Assembly (NCBI GenBank): GCA_963854735.1
Contig: OY978108.1
Coordinates: 372,001 to 436,000 of the forward strand
Source: Marvania coccoides
Lineage: Eukaryota; Chlorophyta; Trebouxiophyceae; Chlorellales; Chlorellaceae
Length of the DNA: 64,000 bases
Reading direction: 5' to 3'
Part shown: positions 34,213-45,264 of the stretch, piece after piece
Layout: each line of letters opens with the position of its first letter
Position numbering within the stretch: the first letter of the stretch is position 1
Position numbers and translations under genes: made by a program
The notes under the pieces: model-generated
What the model was told of the DNA's origin: nothing
Seen by the model: only the letters and a program-made list of their open reading frames with translations
Database searches by the model: none

Positions 34213-35033
34213 CTGATCTTGGAATTTCGTCAATCTTTTTGGTGACTTGGTTGAACAATTGCGCTGGAAAACGTCCGAGAAATGTGCAAATCTCCGCAAC
34301 GACGAAGTAATAGTAAAAGCGTGTTTTGAGGTCCAGCTGCCCCCCTTTGATGCACTGATATGATATTGGCCAAGAGAAAAAATGGTCTGCTCAAAACAAT
34401 GGCCAAGCCGAGAATGGGTGTTGTCAGTCAATTTCTTTCTCTGTCCGCCAGCTGGCGCAGACCTCTTGCAAGCTACTTTTCAAGACTTTAAAAAAACCGT
34501 AGCTATCTTTATGTGAAAGACTCCGGAAGGATGTTGCGCCATTGGGGGGGCAGGACAGAGCCGCTGTGCTCCGCCTCAGCCAGAAGACAACAGCAATTAA
34601 TTAATTAATTAATTAATTAATTAATTAATCAAGTTGGCGGAGCAAATCGATGGTGGCAGGCAATGATGTGTATGAAGTATTCACCATGCTAGGGCACATT
34701 TTTTTTTTGGTATGTCTTTTGCTTACCCATGCAGCAGTTGGGTGGTGGAAATGACGGTAGAGAAATATGAGGCAGCGCTACGCCCCACTCTCAGATTTTT
34801 TTTCTCTACATGAAGAGACCGTTATCCGAGGTCCTCGAAATCCTGGCAGCAGCGATGAAGTCAATTTCCAGCACATCTATTCCAGCCCTCTTCTTCACTT
34901 CCCCACCAACCTGTTTTTCGTTATATACAGTTTTTTTTTTAATCGGCTTAATATGATGCTAAATTGAGCAGAGCGAGAGGCTGAAGCCTGCGCTAGCAAT
35001 GCCGAACGAATAAAAAATAATCAAAATAAAAAA
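34213..35033. promoter_or_regulatory. Divergent promoter region, SWIM-RING / TAF1
   Basis: An 821-bp spacer between opposite start codons, containing an (AATT)n microsatellite. No gene recognised. Confidence 0.45.
34595..34629. repeat. (AATT)n microsatellite
   Basis: Thirty-five bases of perfect AATT repeat in the divergent spacer. Confidence 0.95.
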
Positions 35034-38000
35034 ATGAGTGACGACGAGCACAGCGGCGAAGAGGGCGCGGGGATGGAGCTGTTTTGGCTAGGAAATCTCG
35101 ACGAGGGCAACAAACTCGACGTAGACTATTTGGACGAGGTATGTTGTCTGAATGATCAATTTAAAACGCTTCTTTGCGCAGCCACGCTCACCGTTTCCAA
35201 ATTGATCTGTGTAGGATGCCCGTGAACACCTCGCTGGCCTCACAAAAATCGATCTCGGCCTACAGCTGGCAAGTTTTTTGGAAAACCATGAAACTGTGTT
35301 CGAATCCACCACCGCTGCAATTTTCCCACTCCCCTTTTTTGCCTTGCAGGCTGACTTGACTGCCGCGGAAGCGCGAGGCGACGCCCCGGTGGACGTGGCG
35401 GAGCGTGCGGCAGACGCACAGGACTTTGCGGACGAGGATGAGTTCATTGAGGATCTCTCTCACCCAGCGCCGCCCACCGCCGGCTTTGCCGCAGTTGGGG
35501 CCGCCCTTGCCGGCGGTATAGCCGCGGAAGAGGAGGACTACGACTTCGACGAGGACACCGCGCCCGCGCCGGCGCCTCAGCAGCCGCCAGCACCACCCCA
35601 GCCCGCTCCCAGACCGGCCGTCCCTGCCGCCCCCTCTGGGCCCGTTCTGCCCCTCCAGCAGGCCGACTTGGCGCGCTCCAAGGGGGTGAAACTGCCTGTG
35701 GTGGGGCGCAGCGGCACGGGGGAGGCGTTTCTGGCGTTTACGGACCTTTTCCGGGCGCTGGGAAAGGCGGAGGAGAGGGCGGAAGTGAGGGTTGTTCCGG
35801 AGCGCCGCCCTGCTGGCAGCGGCGCGCCTGCGGTGGATACGGACCAGGATTGGGCGTTTTTGAAGGCAGGACCCGATGCGCTGCAGGCTCTGGCGGTCGA
35901 ATTGCGGCCCAGGGAGGTGGAGAAGGAGCTTGGAACAGAAGAAAAGGAGCAGCGGCCTGCAGCGGCAAGAGAGCAGCAGCAGCAGAAGGCGGCGGATGTG
36001 ACGCCATCGCTGGAGGCCACAGCTCCTTCTACTGCTGCTGCTGCAGAGGCAGCACCCCAGCAGCAGCAGAAGCAGCCTGAAGCTGGCGAGACAACGCCAG
36101 CAGCTCCGGCAGTTGCCCCTGCCCAGCAGACGCAGCAGCCGGCCCCCACCGCGGCCGGCGTGACGTTCTGCGAGCTCCCCGACATTGTGTTTGACCCCGT
36201 GATTCAGCGCAGCTGGGAAAGCAGCGTGCTGCGCCTGCTGGGCGACGCTGCGCACGACGGGACATCAGAGCACGAATCCGACACCGAAATGGAACTGGAG
36301 GAGGCTGAGGGGGGTGGGGAGGATGACGCGGAGATGGAGCAAGCGATGGAAGCTGCTGAAACTGGCGAAGACGGCGGTGCGGAGGGAGAAAATGAGGAAG
36401 AAGAGGAGGACGACGAAGCCAAGGCAGCGCGGGAGGCGCGGCAGCGGGCCGCAGCGGAGGTAGCTGCGGCCAGGGAACGGCAGCTGGAGGCCTGGGGCGC
36501 AGCTGTGGTGGTGGAAGACCGGGAAACGGCGCTGCCGGTGGGGGCTGCCATGACCTCCGCTGCGCTGCTGCGGTACCCGCGGTTGGAGGAGCTGGCAGCG
36601 GCTGAGGCCGCGGCAGTGGCAGCCGGGCATCCTGCGCACACGGATGAGCGGCTGCTGCCGCTGGAGCCTGTCGTTTTAGCGTCTGGCGGGGCAACGGCAA
36701 TGGGGGAGCTTCCTACCACGCTGAGCGGCGTCGCAGCCAAGCTGCGCGCCGCGCCGCTGATGCTGGACCTTAACGACCGCCGGATGATCGTGCAGGACGC
36801 GTCCTCCCGCAAGGGGCCCGCTGATAAACGGCTAAAAGAGATCCTGCAGCGGGCGCCGGCGGCGGTGATGCCCTATCAGAAGCCAGCAGCTGCGGCGCCG
36901 CGCGGGGTGGACGCCGGCGTGGACGAGGCGGAGCTAGAGCTTGCGAAAATGAACATCTCCCGCGACCATGACTATTTTGCTGCGCCCAAACGGCGAGCCG
37001 GCAGCGGCGGCGTGAGAGCTGTGCACCACGCCAAGCTGGCCACCGTTCTGGGCACCGCACCGCTGAGCCTGGACATCTCGGAGATGCGCAGCTGGCACCG
37101 TCCGCGCGGCAACTGGTGGCCGCTGCAGCAGCCGGCTGCTATTTCGCTGGGCGGCGGTCGAGGCGGCCAAGGCGCTCGCGTGGTCCTCATCTCATCCCTG
37201 GTGGGCACCTACCGCCGTGCCGTGGGGGACTTCAACCACATGACCCCTGCGTCGGTGTGGCAGTGGCGGAAGTCTACAAAGGACGTGACGCCGCCTGCGT
37301 TCCTGCTGCCAGGGCGGCCGCCGCGGGAGCTGCCCGGCAACGTCCCGCTGGCCGCCTCTGGGGTGCCCCTTCCCGGGTCAAAGACTGTGCGCCTGACGGC
37401 GGCGTACCGGGATGTGCTGTTTTCCAATACAGCGCAGCTAGAAACCATCGACGAGGAGGCAAATCTACGGCCGCCCAACGCGTTTGCGCAAAAATCCGAG
37501 CTGCGGGCCAGCAACAGAGGGAAGGTGCTGCTGGTGGAGTACCTGCAGGAGTGCCCGCTGCTGCTGAACCGCCCAGGGATGGGGGTGAGGCTGGCGACGT
37601 ACTACCGGCGAAAAGGCCCCGGCGACAACGCGTACAAGGAGCTGCTGGACGCCGCCAACGCCGCGAAGCAGCGGTGGAGGGTGGGCGCGGTGTACCCCAT
37701 CGCTGTGGATGACGAATCGCCCTTCCTGGGGGAGTTGGAGCCAGGCAGAGCCCAAATGTCGGTGGAAACTGGACTGTTTACCGCCCCTGCTGCCCCCCAT
37801 GCCGTGGCGCCCACCGATTTTTTGCTCACCCGGTCCGAGGTGGGCGTGATGCGGCTGCGGGAGGTCACGGGCGCCGTCACCTCCGGCCAGCAGCTGCCGC
37901 TGCACCGCATCCCCGTGCCGGGGTCAAGGGACGTGAAGGATCTTGAAGAAAGACGCATCTACGTGTACGTCTTCAGGTTCTTGCGCGATTTCCCGGGGAC

Positions 38001-41000
38001 CACGGTGTCTTTGCGCGCGCTGCGCGGGCTGTTTCCCCGGCGCCCCGAGACCACGATGCGGCTGTTTTTGAGGGAGGGGTGCGGGCTGGTGCTGTCCCAC
38101 AAGGACCGCAACGTGGGCGGGGATGAGTTCTACACGATAAAAGACGGGGCGCGGCTGCCCTCGGAGCTGGAGCTGCGCCGCAAGGTACGGGAGTATCGGC
38201 GAGCGTTGCTGTTAGTTTTTTAGTTAGTTTTGGGTTTCAGTTGCTGTGTACATCTAGAAACTTTCCCTAGCCAAACCTTTGATTCCTTATTTCCATGGTA
38301 CAACATAATAATTTATATTTCTGTATTGACCCTGGAATTTCTTAAATTTTATTTTCATTGCAGTTCACGCCTGAGGACGCATGCGTTACCGAAGCCAGTC
38401 GCATCGCGGAGGCCCGGCTGATGCTGGCCGGCATGTACAAGGCCGAGTTCTTCAACTACGGCAACGTCGCCGCCGACAAGCTGCGCCTCGCCGCCGAGAT
38501 GCTGCCCAACGACGCCGACACCAAAAACGCTGCCAAGGCAGTGGAGTCTCTGCTGCTTACGGCCGCGTGGAACCTCACCGACGCCTTCATGTCCTCCTTC
38601 CGCGAGGGCCGCGCCACGATGCGGCTGCTGGGTCCTGGAGACCCCACCGGTCGAGGGGCAGGGTACTCTTTTATCAGGGACGTGCGGCATAAGGGAGCCG
38701 GTGCTGACGACCCAGCACGTGCTCTGACGAAGGCGCGCAGCGGGAAGGTGCAGGGCACGGACGCGGATCTGCGGCGCATGACCACGGAGCAGGCGAAGCA
38801 GAAGTTGATGGACTTTGGACTGGAAGAAGCGGAGATCGATGGTGAGAGTAGTAATTAGGGTTGGCGTTCAGTTAAATAGCTGTTTTATGTTACTTTTTGC
38901 TCGCTTTCCGCCCGTTTTATTCTCTATAACCGTTAGCTCATTAGTCTTTTACGTTTATTTATAACTTCTTTTGGGGGCTGGTTCTTCGTGGCTCAATTCC
39001 CCCCTGCATTTTTTATTTTATTTTTCCAACCAAAATCAATCCCTGTCGGTTTTCTTCCTTCCTTTCTTTCAGGGCTGGGCCGCTGGGTGCGCATCGACCT
39101 GGTGCGGCAGCTGGCCAACGCCTCCGCCGCAGACGGCAGCATTGGTGGCGTCGCCAAGTACGTGCGCCACCAGAAGACCACGCTCATCGAACTGCAAAAG
39201 CGGTACAGAGAGCAGGCTCAGCTCATCTTCATGCGCCAGACGGCCGTGTTGAACGACACCGCGGGGGAGGAGCTGGGCGACCAGGAGGCGCTGGAGGCGG
39301 AGCTGGAGGAGGAGCTGGCCAAAGAGGAGCGCGAGGAGGGGGAGGAAGAGGCAGCAGCGGCACGGAAAAAGGTATGCAGCAGCCTAAAAACCGTTTCGTC
39401 ATTATTTAGCACTTTGATCGACACCCCCACGTATTTTGATTATTTTATTGCGCGTTTCTTTCGTAGTTTGGGTTTCGAACTATATTTCCATTATATTATT
39501 GTTATTTTTTGTTCTCTTCTCGGAAACATCCCCCCCCCTTTCATTGCAGGGCAAGAAGGCGGCGCAGCGCGAGGCGTCGCCCACCCCCGAGGACGAGGCC
39601 CGCCAGCTGGAGGAGATGCGCGCGGCGGGGCTGCTGGGGTCGGACGGCGCAGGCCCCTCTGCCGCCGCCACCGCCGCCACAGCCACCGCCGCAGCCCGCG
39701 CGGAAGCAGCGGCCGCAGGCATCACCGGGCCCCTCATCCCGGGCCAGACGCGGCGCATTCGCCGGGAGGTGCTGCGCCGCCGGGGAGACGGCAGTTACGA
39801 GAAGGTGAAGGAGGTTATTTACGCTGGGCGGGACCGCCCCCACATGCTGGCCTCACTCTACCAAAAGGAGGGGGCTGTGATGACGGGGCCGTGGGGCTTT
39901 GGCCAGCGCACGATCGCGGCTGCCAAGGCGCACGCGCGGCTGAGCTACGCGGCGGCCCGCGGCCGCGGGATGTCGCGAGGAGGGAGGGGCGCCGGGCGCG
40001 GCCGAGGGGGCGCCGGCAGGGGTGGTTCCGGCCTGGGACGCGGCCGGGGGCGCGGCCGCGGCAGCCGTGGTGGCAGGGGCGGTGGCGTGGGGTGGGACGC
40101 GGACCTCTCCATCATGCCAGCGGCCCGAGCTTCCAAGCGGGAGCGGAAAACTCGGTTTGACACCGAAGACATCGCAGATGTGTCTGAGGGGTCTGACGAG
40201 GAGTACATTGACCTGGGGGAAGAGGAGGGCGAAGACGAGGACTACAACGTCGAGAACGACCTGGCGGTGGAGCTGGGTCTGGCGGAGCCGGCGGCCAAAA
40301 AGCCCAAGGCGCCCAAAGTCCCTCGCGCGCCAAAACCGCCGCTCGCGGAAGGCGAAGCCCCCCCTGCGCCCAAGCCCAAGAAGCCGAAGAAGCCCAAGGA
40401 GCCTAAGCCCCCTCCCCCACCTCGGGAGCCTACCAGAGCGCCATCGCCTGAATTCATCTCCGATTTTGGACTGTCGGACGATGAAGAGGAGGGGGCGGTG
40501 GTGGGCGGCGCGGGAGGCGTGGGGGCTGAGAGCCCGCCTTCTGGCGACGAGTGGAACCCTGCAAGTGAGCACCCAGGCGGCTTGGCAAGCTTTGAAGACC
40601 CGGAGTTTGTTTTGGATGATGAAGAAGAAGACATGGGCCCAAAGAGGCGCAGCGGCGGCGCTGCCCGGCGCGCGCGGAAGGAGAGCGGCGGCGGCGGCAT
40701 GCGCTCTGGCGGCGGCGGGAGGGCGGCTGCGAAGCGGTCGCGGCCGTCGCGGCGGGGCAGGGGCAATGAGCAATGGGACGACCTGACGGACGAGGATGAG
40801 GATGAGGATGAGGATTGGGAGAAATCAAAGCGTGGGGGAGGTGGAGGCGCCGGCGGCGGTGGTTCCAAGCGCGCCAGGACCTCTGCCGGCGGCGGCGGCG
40901 GGGGTGGTTTGAAAGCCCTGGGCAATGTGTTCGCTGCGATACTGGATGAACTGCGCAAGGACGGTGAGGCGTTGAAAAAGTCAAACAAGGACGCGCTGAC

Positions 41001-42085
41001 GTACTGGCACGTGTTTGAACACCAGGTAGGAAATTTCGAAATTAACATTTCGTGGCATTGGGTGATTATTACCAGTTATGCTTGATTAGATGGTGGAAGT
41101 GTATTCTTTTATCCTAGTGTGACCGTTTCGTTTATTACTCTTCGCATTTTATCGCTTCTGCGCATTACCCAAAAAAAAATTCCGGGAGTTTTTCCTTCCA
41201 GCATTGTTTTCTCTGTGTAGTAATTTTCTTTCTTTCTCACTTGCCTCCTTTCTACCCCACTCCACACTGGTGCAGGTGATCCCCAAGTACGTCAAGGACT
41301 ACAACGTGTGGGTGCCCAAGGCGAACGAGATGTGGCTGATAAAGATCAAGGGCAAGGCCAATGCCGGCAAGTACGCCTCGGAGAACGACTTCATGGCTGA
41401 CATTCGCCAAATCGCTGTCAATGCGGTGGCCTACAACACCCCAGGGCACGGCGCCGTGGCGTTCCCGTACTGCATCGAGCTGGCCAACGGCCTGGTGGAC
41501 TACGTGCAAGCAAAGCTCAGCAGTGAAAAGTACCGCCAGAAAATTGAGGCGGTGGCGGCGGACGCCTTCGGCGGCGGCGGCAGCGGGTTTTACTACGCCG
41601 CTGAGCCTGCTGCACCAGTGGCGGTGGTGCCTGCTCAGCCTGTTCCTGAGTTTGACCTGTTTGGAAGCTATGGCGCGGAGCCTGTGGCGGCAGCGCCCGC
41701 AGAGGAGCTGTGGGCGATGTGCGACAAGTGCAAGGCGTGGAGGACCGTGGACAGGCAAGTTGAAGAGGAGGGAAAACGAAACGGGCTTGCCTTTATAAGT
41801 AACATTTTTTCTCGTGGGCGTTTTTCTTTATAATTGGTGTTTCTGCCGTCGCCTTCTCTAGAACAGCGAGTATCCATGCGTTATTAGATTTTTTATTCTT
41901 TTACATGCATGTGCCTACTTTTGCTTTGAAATTTTGTATCGAAAGTCATTCTCTCACAAATTTCTTTCTTCCTTCCTTCCTTTCTGTGCAGTCCGCCCGT
42001 TGAAAACGCGCCCTGGGAGTGCGCAATGAAGCCGGGGTTCTCGTGCGCGACGCCGCTGGAGCCGGGCGCCAGCTATGAAAAATAA
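35034..42085 (+). CDS. TAF1: TAF1, largest TFIID subunit, with bromodomain and CW zinc finger
   Basis: Eight exons: 35034-35138, 35216-35269, 35350-38184, 38364-38841, 39073-39371, 39550-41025, 41276-41754, 41992-42085; 1939 aa. TAF1 scaffolds TFIID at promoters. The TAF1 core (DUF3591 region) is clear: ISRDHDYFAAPKRR, LSLDISEMRSWHRPRGNWWP, LLNRPGMGVRLATYYRRKGP, SPFLGELEPG, PTDFLLTRSEVGVMRLREV, YVYVFRFLRDFPGTTVSLRA, and ATMRLLGPGDPTGRGAGYSF. An acidic/Gly-Arg-rich segment follows, then a bromodomain (around YASENDFMADIRQIAVNAVA, acetyl-lysine Asn in YNTPGHG) and a terminal CW finger, LWAMCDKCKAWRTV ... APWECAM ... FSC. The introns after 35269 and 41754 start GCAAGT, so they are GC-AG. The first of these is 81 nt and stop-free, so retention is possible. 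Confidence 0.92.
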
Positions 42086-42299
42086 AGTGGAGAGTGGTTG
42101 GGTGAAAGCAGTGGTAGAGATATCTGAGGGAAGGGTATATAAAGAGGAGCGGCATTAATTAGAAACACCAGTGGTAGCCACGTGGGAGCATGCTGCGCTG
42201 TGGTCACCTATTTTTGTTCAGTACACGTTGAGTGTTATTTGGTTTTAGAACTGCTTTGAAAAAGTTGTAATTTGGAGGTTTGGAGGTTTTGAAGTTTTG

Positions 42300-42640
42300 G
42301 AAATAGGTTTCAGGTTTCAGGTTTTACATTTGGGTACAATGTCTACTACCGAGGGTGCCCTTTAAGAGATCCGCAAGTCGACGTGCCACTCACCCCGCGA
42401 CAGTAAGGCGGGGTACCCCCTTCCATCCGTGGGATCAACCTCAGGTCTGGGGGCGTACAGATACAGCATTACGCTGATACTGCACCGTCGCCCACAACGT
42501 AAGACTCTGGCCCCTGCCTTCCTGAGTCCCCCAACGGCGCGACCGACATGAAAACAGAGGGCTGTGTAAGCAGGACTCTCCGGACGGCAAGCGGCCCGTC
42601 CGGTTTTTGGTTCGCCCGTCCAGTTTTTGGTTCAAAGAAA
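42300..42640 (-). mobile_element. LINE family 2, 5'-truncated 3'-end copy (copy 1)
   Basis: About 300 bp matching the 3' untranslated part of the longer copy at 50.4-51.6 kb, e.g. GCAAGTCGACGTGCCACTCA and CCCCCTTCCATCC in the same order. On the minus strand the element ends in a (CCTGAAA)-type tail, seen on the plus strand as GGTTTCAGGTTTCAGG near 42307-42325. Divergence from copy 2 is visible throughout, so the copies are not recent duplicates of each other. Confidence 0.75.
42580..42603 (-). other. Conserved hairpin in LINE family 2 (copy 1)
   Basis: Stem CCGGACGG / CCGTCCGG around a short loop. The equivalent hairpin in copy 2 (50729-50751) has a compensatory change. A second hairpin, CCCCGC / GCGGGG, is at 42393-42413. 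Confidence 0.6.
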
Positions 42641-42783
42641 AGGTGCGCCAGGCGCGAGTATGTGCGCCATTTAAAATAAAAATGCAGTTTTTCGCTGCAT
42701 CAATCAGTACTCTCGCACGCACAGGTGACAGTTTGGGCTTCCGTAAAAAAGAAGAAAAACGTTGACTTAATTTTTAGAGATAA

Positions 42784-43845
42784 ATGGCCCCCCATGTGCT
42801 CCAATCTTCGCAGGACTTCCTTGACGTTGTCAAAATGCCTCTCCCTAACGGATGGCTCAGCTGGCGCAAGAACTTGATGCAGGTGCTGGCTGGGGAAAGG
42901 AGCCAAACGCAGCGTGACCTGGCGATAAGCGCAGAGCTGAGCGACTACCTTGTGGAGCTGTACGCCAGCGACACGCCCCCTCCGCATGAAGACAGCCCAG
43001 TCGCGATGAGGGCTGTCTTTGCTGCCCTCGAGCTCGAATTCCTAAAGTTCAAAGATGACATTTTCCTCACTGTGATTCCCCCGGCGACTCGCATCAAGAT
43101 TTTTAATAATATAATGGAGGCAGCCAATGTTTACTTCGCTCCTGCTTACACTCGGTGGCAAGAAGATATCAAGCGGAATCGGCTGGCGGGCACTGCTAGT
43201 ACAATAGTGTTACAGCATGGGAAAGCACCTACGAAAGTGCGCAAATCGCTGCAGGTTTCAGGTTTCAGGTTTTACATCATGCATCGGGGCAGTGGAAAGC
43301 AATCGCGTGCCTACAATTCAAGGAAATCGATGATGAAAGTGCAGACTTTTGTTGCGGCGCTGTTTTTGTGCGCTGGACCTCATTTTCGGCAAAGCAATCG
43401 AGGCTACCGCTTGGGACGCTTTTCCGCCCATACTTGCCACAAACCCGATTCCTGATAATGTGCAAGGCATACTGAAGACCATGGCGCTCTGCTTCTCGCT
43501 CATTCAGAGTCGATGCCCACCATCATCATCTACGCCTACCGAGGCCAATCCTGCTATTTCTAAGATAATGTCCACTGGCAGGCTCTCTTGGTTCTCCTGG
43601 GGCATTTTTGGACGGATTTTTACTTTTATGGCGGGCACAAAGGTCCCTTTGAGCATCACGATTGCCAAACAAATCATGCAGGCATTGAATTACCACTGAG
43701 GATTGCCGAGGCGTCTTCGCCCCTCGATCATTTCAGGTTGGCATGGGTTGCGGCTGCTGCAGCACTTTGGACTGTAATGATTACGTATAGTTCTCTTCTG
43801 TGGAGGTACTCTCAACTGAAAGACCTTGTTTCAAAAGCCATGACC
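42784..43845 (+). pseudogene. Broken or unresolved coding region, unknown family
   Basis: A clean 157-codon frame runs from the ATG at 42784 (MAPHVLQSSQDFLDVVKMPL...) to a CAG at 43254. Protein-like sequence continues in other frames: HASGQWKAIACLQFKEIDDE from about 43278, then HSESMPTIIIYAYRGQSCYF, an in-frame TAA at about 43563, and DNVHWQALLVLLGHFWTDFY ... LRIAEASSPLDHFRLAWV followed by a hydrophobic segment to 43845, where a LINE begins. A 14-bp GTTTCAG dimer sits exactly at the first break. The family is not recognised. At least two frame changes plus a stop favour a decayed gene, though unidentified introns could explain part of it. Confidence 0.5.
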
Positions 43846-44739
43846 GCAGCTACATACATACATTACAGGTTTAAAGTCCGCACAAAGAAGCAGCTAAGGC
43901 AACATAGCAGACTGGCACCGAAGTGCAAGCAGAAATAATAATAATAAATTGATGAATGAAAATGAGAATAAAGAAAGACCAAAGAAAAACCAACCGCTAA
44001 AAGAAAAAGAGAAAAGAATAACAAAGGAAAAGAAAAGAAAAGAAAAGCTTATATCCAACCACGCAGCTTCTCGTACTCGCCAGCGTCATGGCTGGCTTTA
44101 ATGAAAGAAGCAACCTGCTTCGGAGCTTGCTGCAGAAACTGAAAAAGATTCAAAGGAGAAAAAGGGGAAGACGAAGAAGAAGATGGCGCGTCAGGGAATA
44201 AAGATGGGTAGGATGCCCGCATTGCTACCAACGAAGGGCATGTGCAATGAAAAACCATGTGCTCTTCGTCCTCGCAAGAACCAGAAGCACACAAGCGGCA
44301 TGTCCGATGCGAATGCGGCCGCCCAATGTAGCGCCCCGTCTCCACCCCAAGATGATGAGAGCTGCAGCGGAATCTTGCCAAAGAGACCCGCCGCGGAACC
44401 GAAAGGACAGAAGAAAGGTACGGCTGCAAAATATAAGAACTCATTGTGGTATCACCGCCTCGTATTGTTGCCTTGTAAAAGTCAGTTTTCGTCCCCGATT
44501 GTTGACGGTAAAAATCCATGTAGCGTTGGCGCATGGCCGCCTCTGCCAGCCTGGGGTCGTCCAGGTCGTCGCTCCCCGCGGGCACCACGCCGCTTTCCGC
44601 CACACCGCTTTCCAGACCTAAAGGCTGAGGCACGTAGGCCGTACGTCCCTTCTTTCCTCCGCAAAATGGCCTCCTCAGCGCTCCTAGAGCTGGAGGAAAA
44701 GCGCCTAGCTGAGATCCGCGAGAAATATCCTACGAAGTT
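43846..44739 (-). mobile_element. LINE family 1, 5'-truncated copy A with reverse-transcriptase C-terminal region
   Basis: On the minus strand an open frame from about 44720 to 44049 encodes the end of a non-LTR retrotransposon ORF2: VSLARFRCSSHHLGVETGRY, the zinc-knuckle-like CRLCASGSCEDEEHMVFHC, and a terminus ending AGEYEKLRGWI. About 200 bp of AT-rich 3' UTR follow, ending in a (CATA)n tail at 43846-43862. No reverse-transcriptase catalytic YxDD block is present, so the copy is dead on arrival. It lies directly against the 3' end of the older copy D. Confidence 0.88.
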
Positions 44740-45262
44740 CAGGGTTTACACAAAAAGTCCGCAAAAGGGCCGCATGACCCCGTAGGAGACTGGCACCGAA
44801 GTGCACAAAAAATTAACGAATAAAGACAGCTTCGATACATATTAGTGTTAATAACGAAAAGGAAACCCGTCGGCCCAAAATAAACAACATTACTGAAGAA
44901 TACGAAGAAAGAAGACGAAGAATGAAAGAATCGAACTATAATGTACAGCCACTGAGCGATTTGTAACCTCCAGCGGCACGGCTAGCGTCAACAACAGAAG
45001 CAACCTGCTTCGGGGCTTGCTGAAGAAACTAGAAAAACTCAAAAGTGGGAGAAGACTGAGAAGATGATGATGACCGTATCCAGGAAACAACGATGAGCAT
45101 GACTCGCGAACTGCAGCCAAAGAAGGGCATGTGCAGTGAAATTCTTAAAACTGTTTTTTCCGTCCTTTGGAGGGGAAAAAATGAAACCAGATTCACACAA
45201 ACGGCATGTGTCCTTCCATACCCATCGGTGGTCACAGGAACTACTAACTAGAACAGCACGCA
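44740..45262 (-). mobile_element. LINE family 1, older diverged copy D
   Basis: Same order of blocks as copy A: tail CAGGGTTTACACAAAAAGTC, GACTGGCACCGAAGTGCA, GAAGCAACCTGCTTCGGGGC. Remnants of the same coding region (DTCRLCESG, and AAVREScSSLFPG-like sequence in a shifted frame) are interrupted. More divergent than copies A-C, hence older. Confidence 0.75.
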
Positions 45263-45264
45263 AA

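Noticed and set aside
35270..35349. Retention of the first GC-AG stretch as TAF1 coding sequence
   Set aside because: It stays in frame, but the strong TTTTTTGCCTTGCAG acceptor and GCAAGT donor favour an intron; kept as an alternative.
35260..36255. Long minus-strand frames opposite TAF1, also at 36029-36812 and 39853-41048
   Set aside because: Low-complexity Ser/Ala/Pro or Arg-rich antisense shadows of the GC-rich TAF1 exons.
42340..42600. tRNA-like or other structured non-coding RNA gene
   Set aside because: No cloverleaf or A/B boxes; the region matches the 3' UTR of a LINE copy, which explains both the conservation and the hairpins.
44183..44785. Plus-strand 200-codon frame ending RLAEIREKYPTKFRVYTK
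   Set aside because: It lies antisense to the LINE copy A coding region and its last part crosses into the tail of copy D; the minus-strand reading matches a reverse-transcriptase C-terminus.
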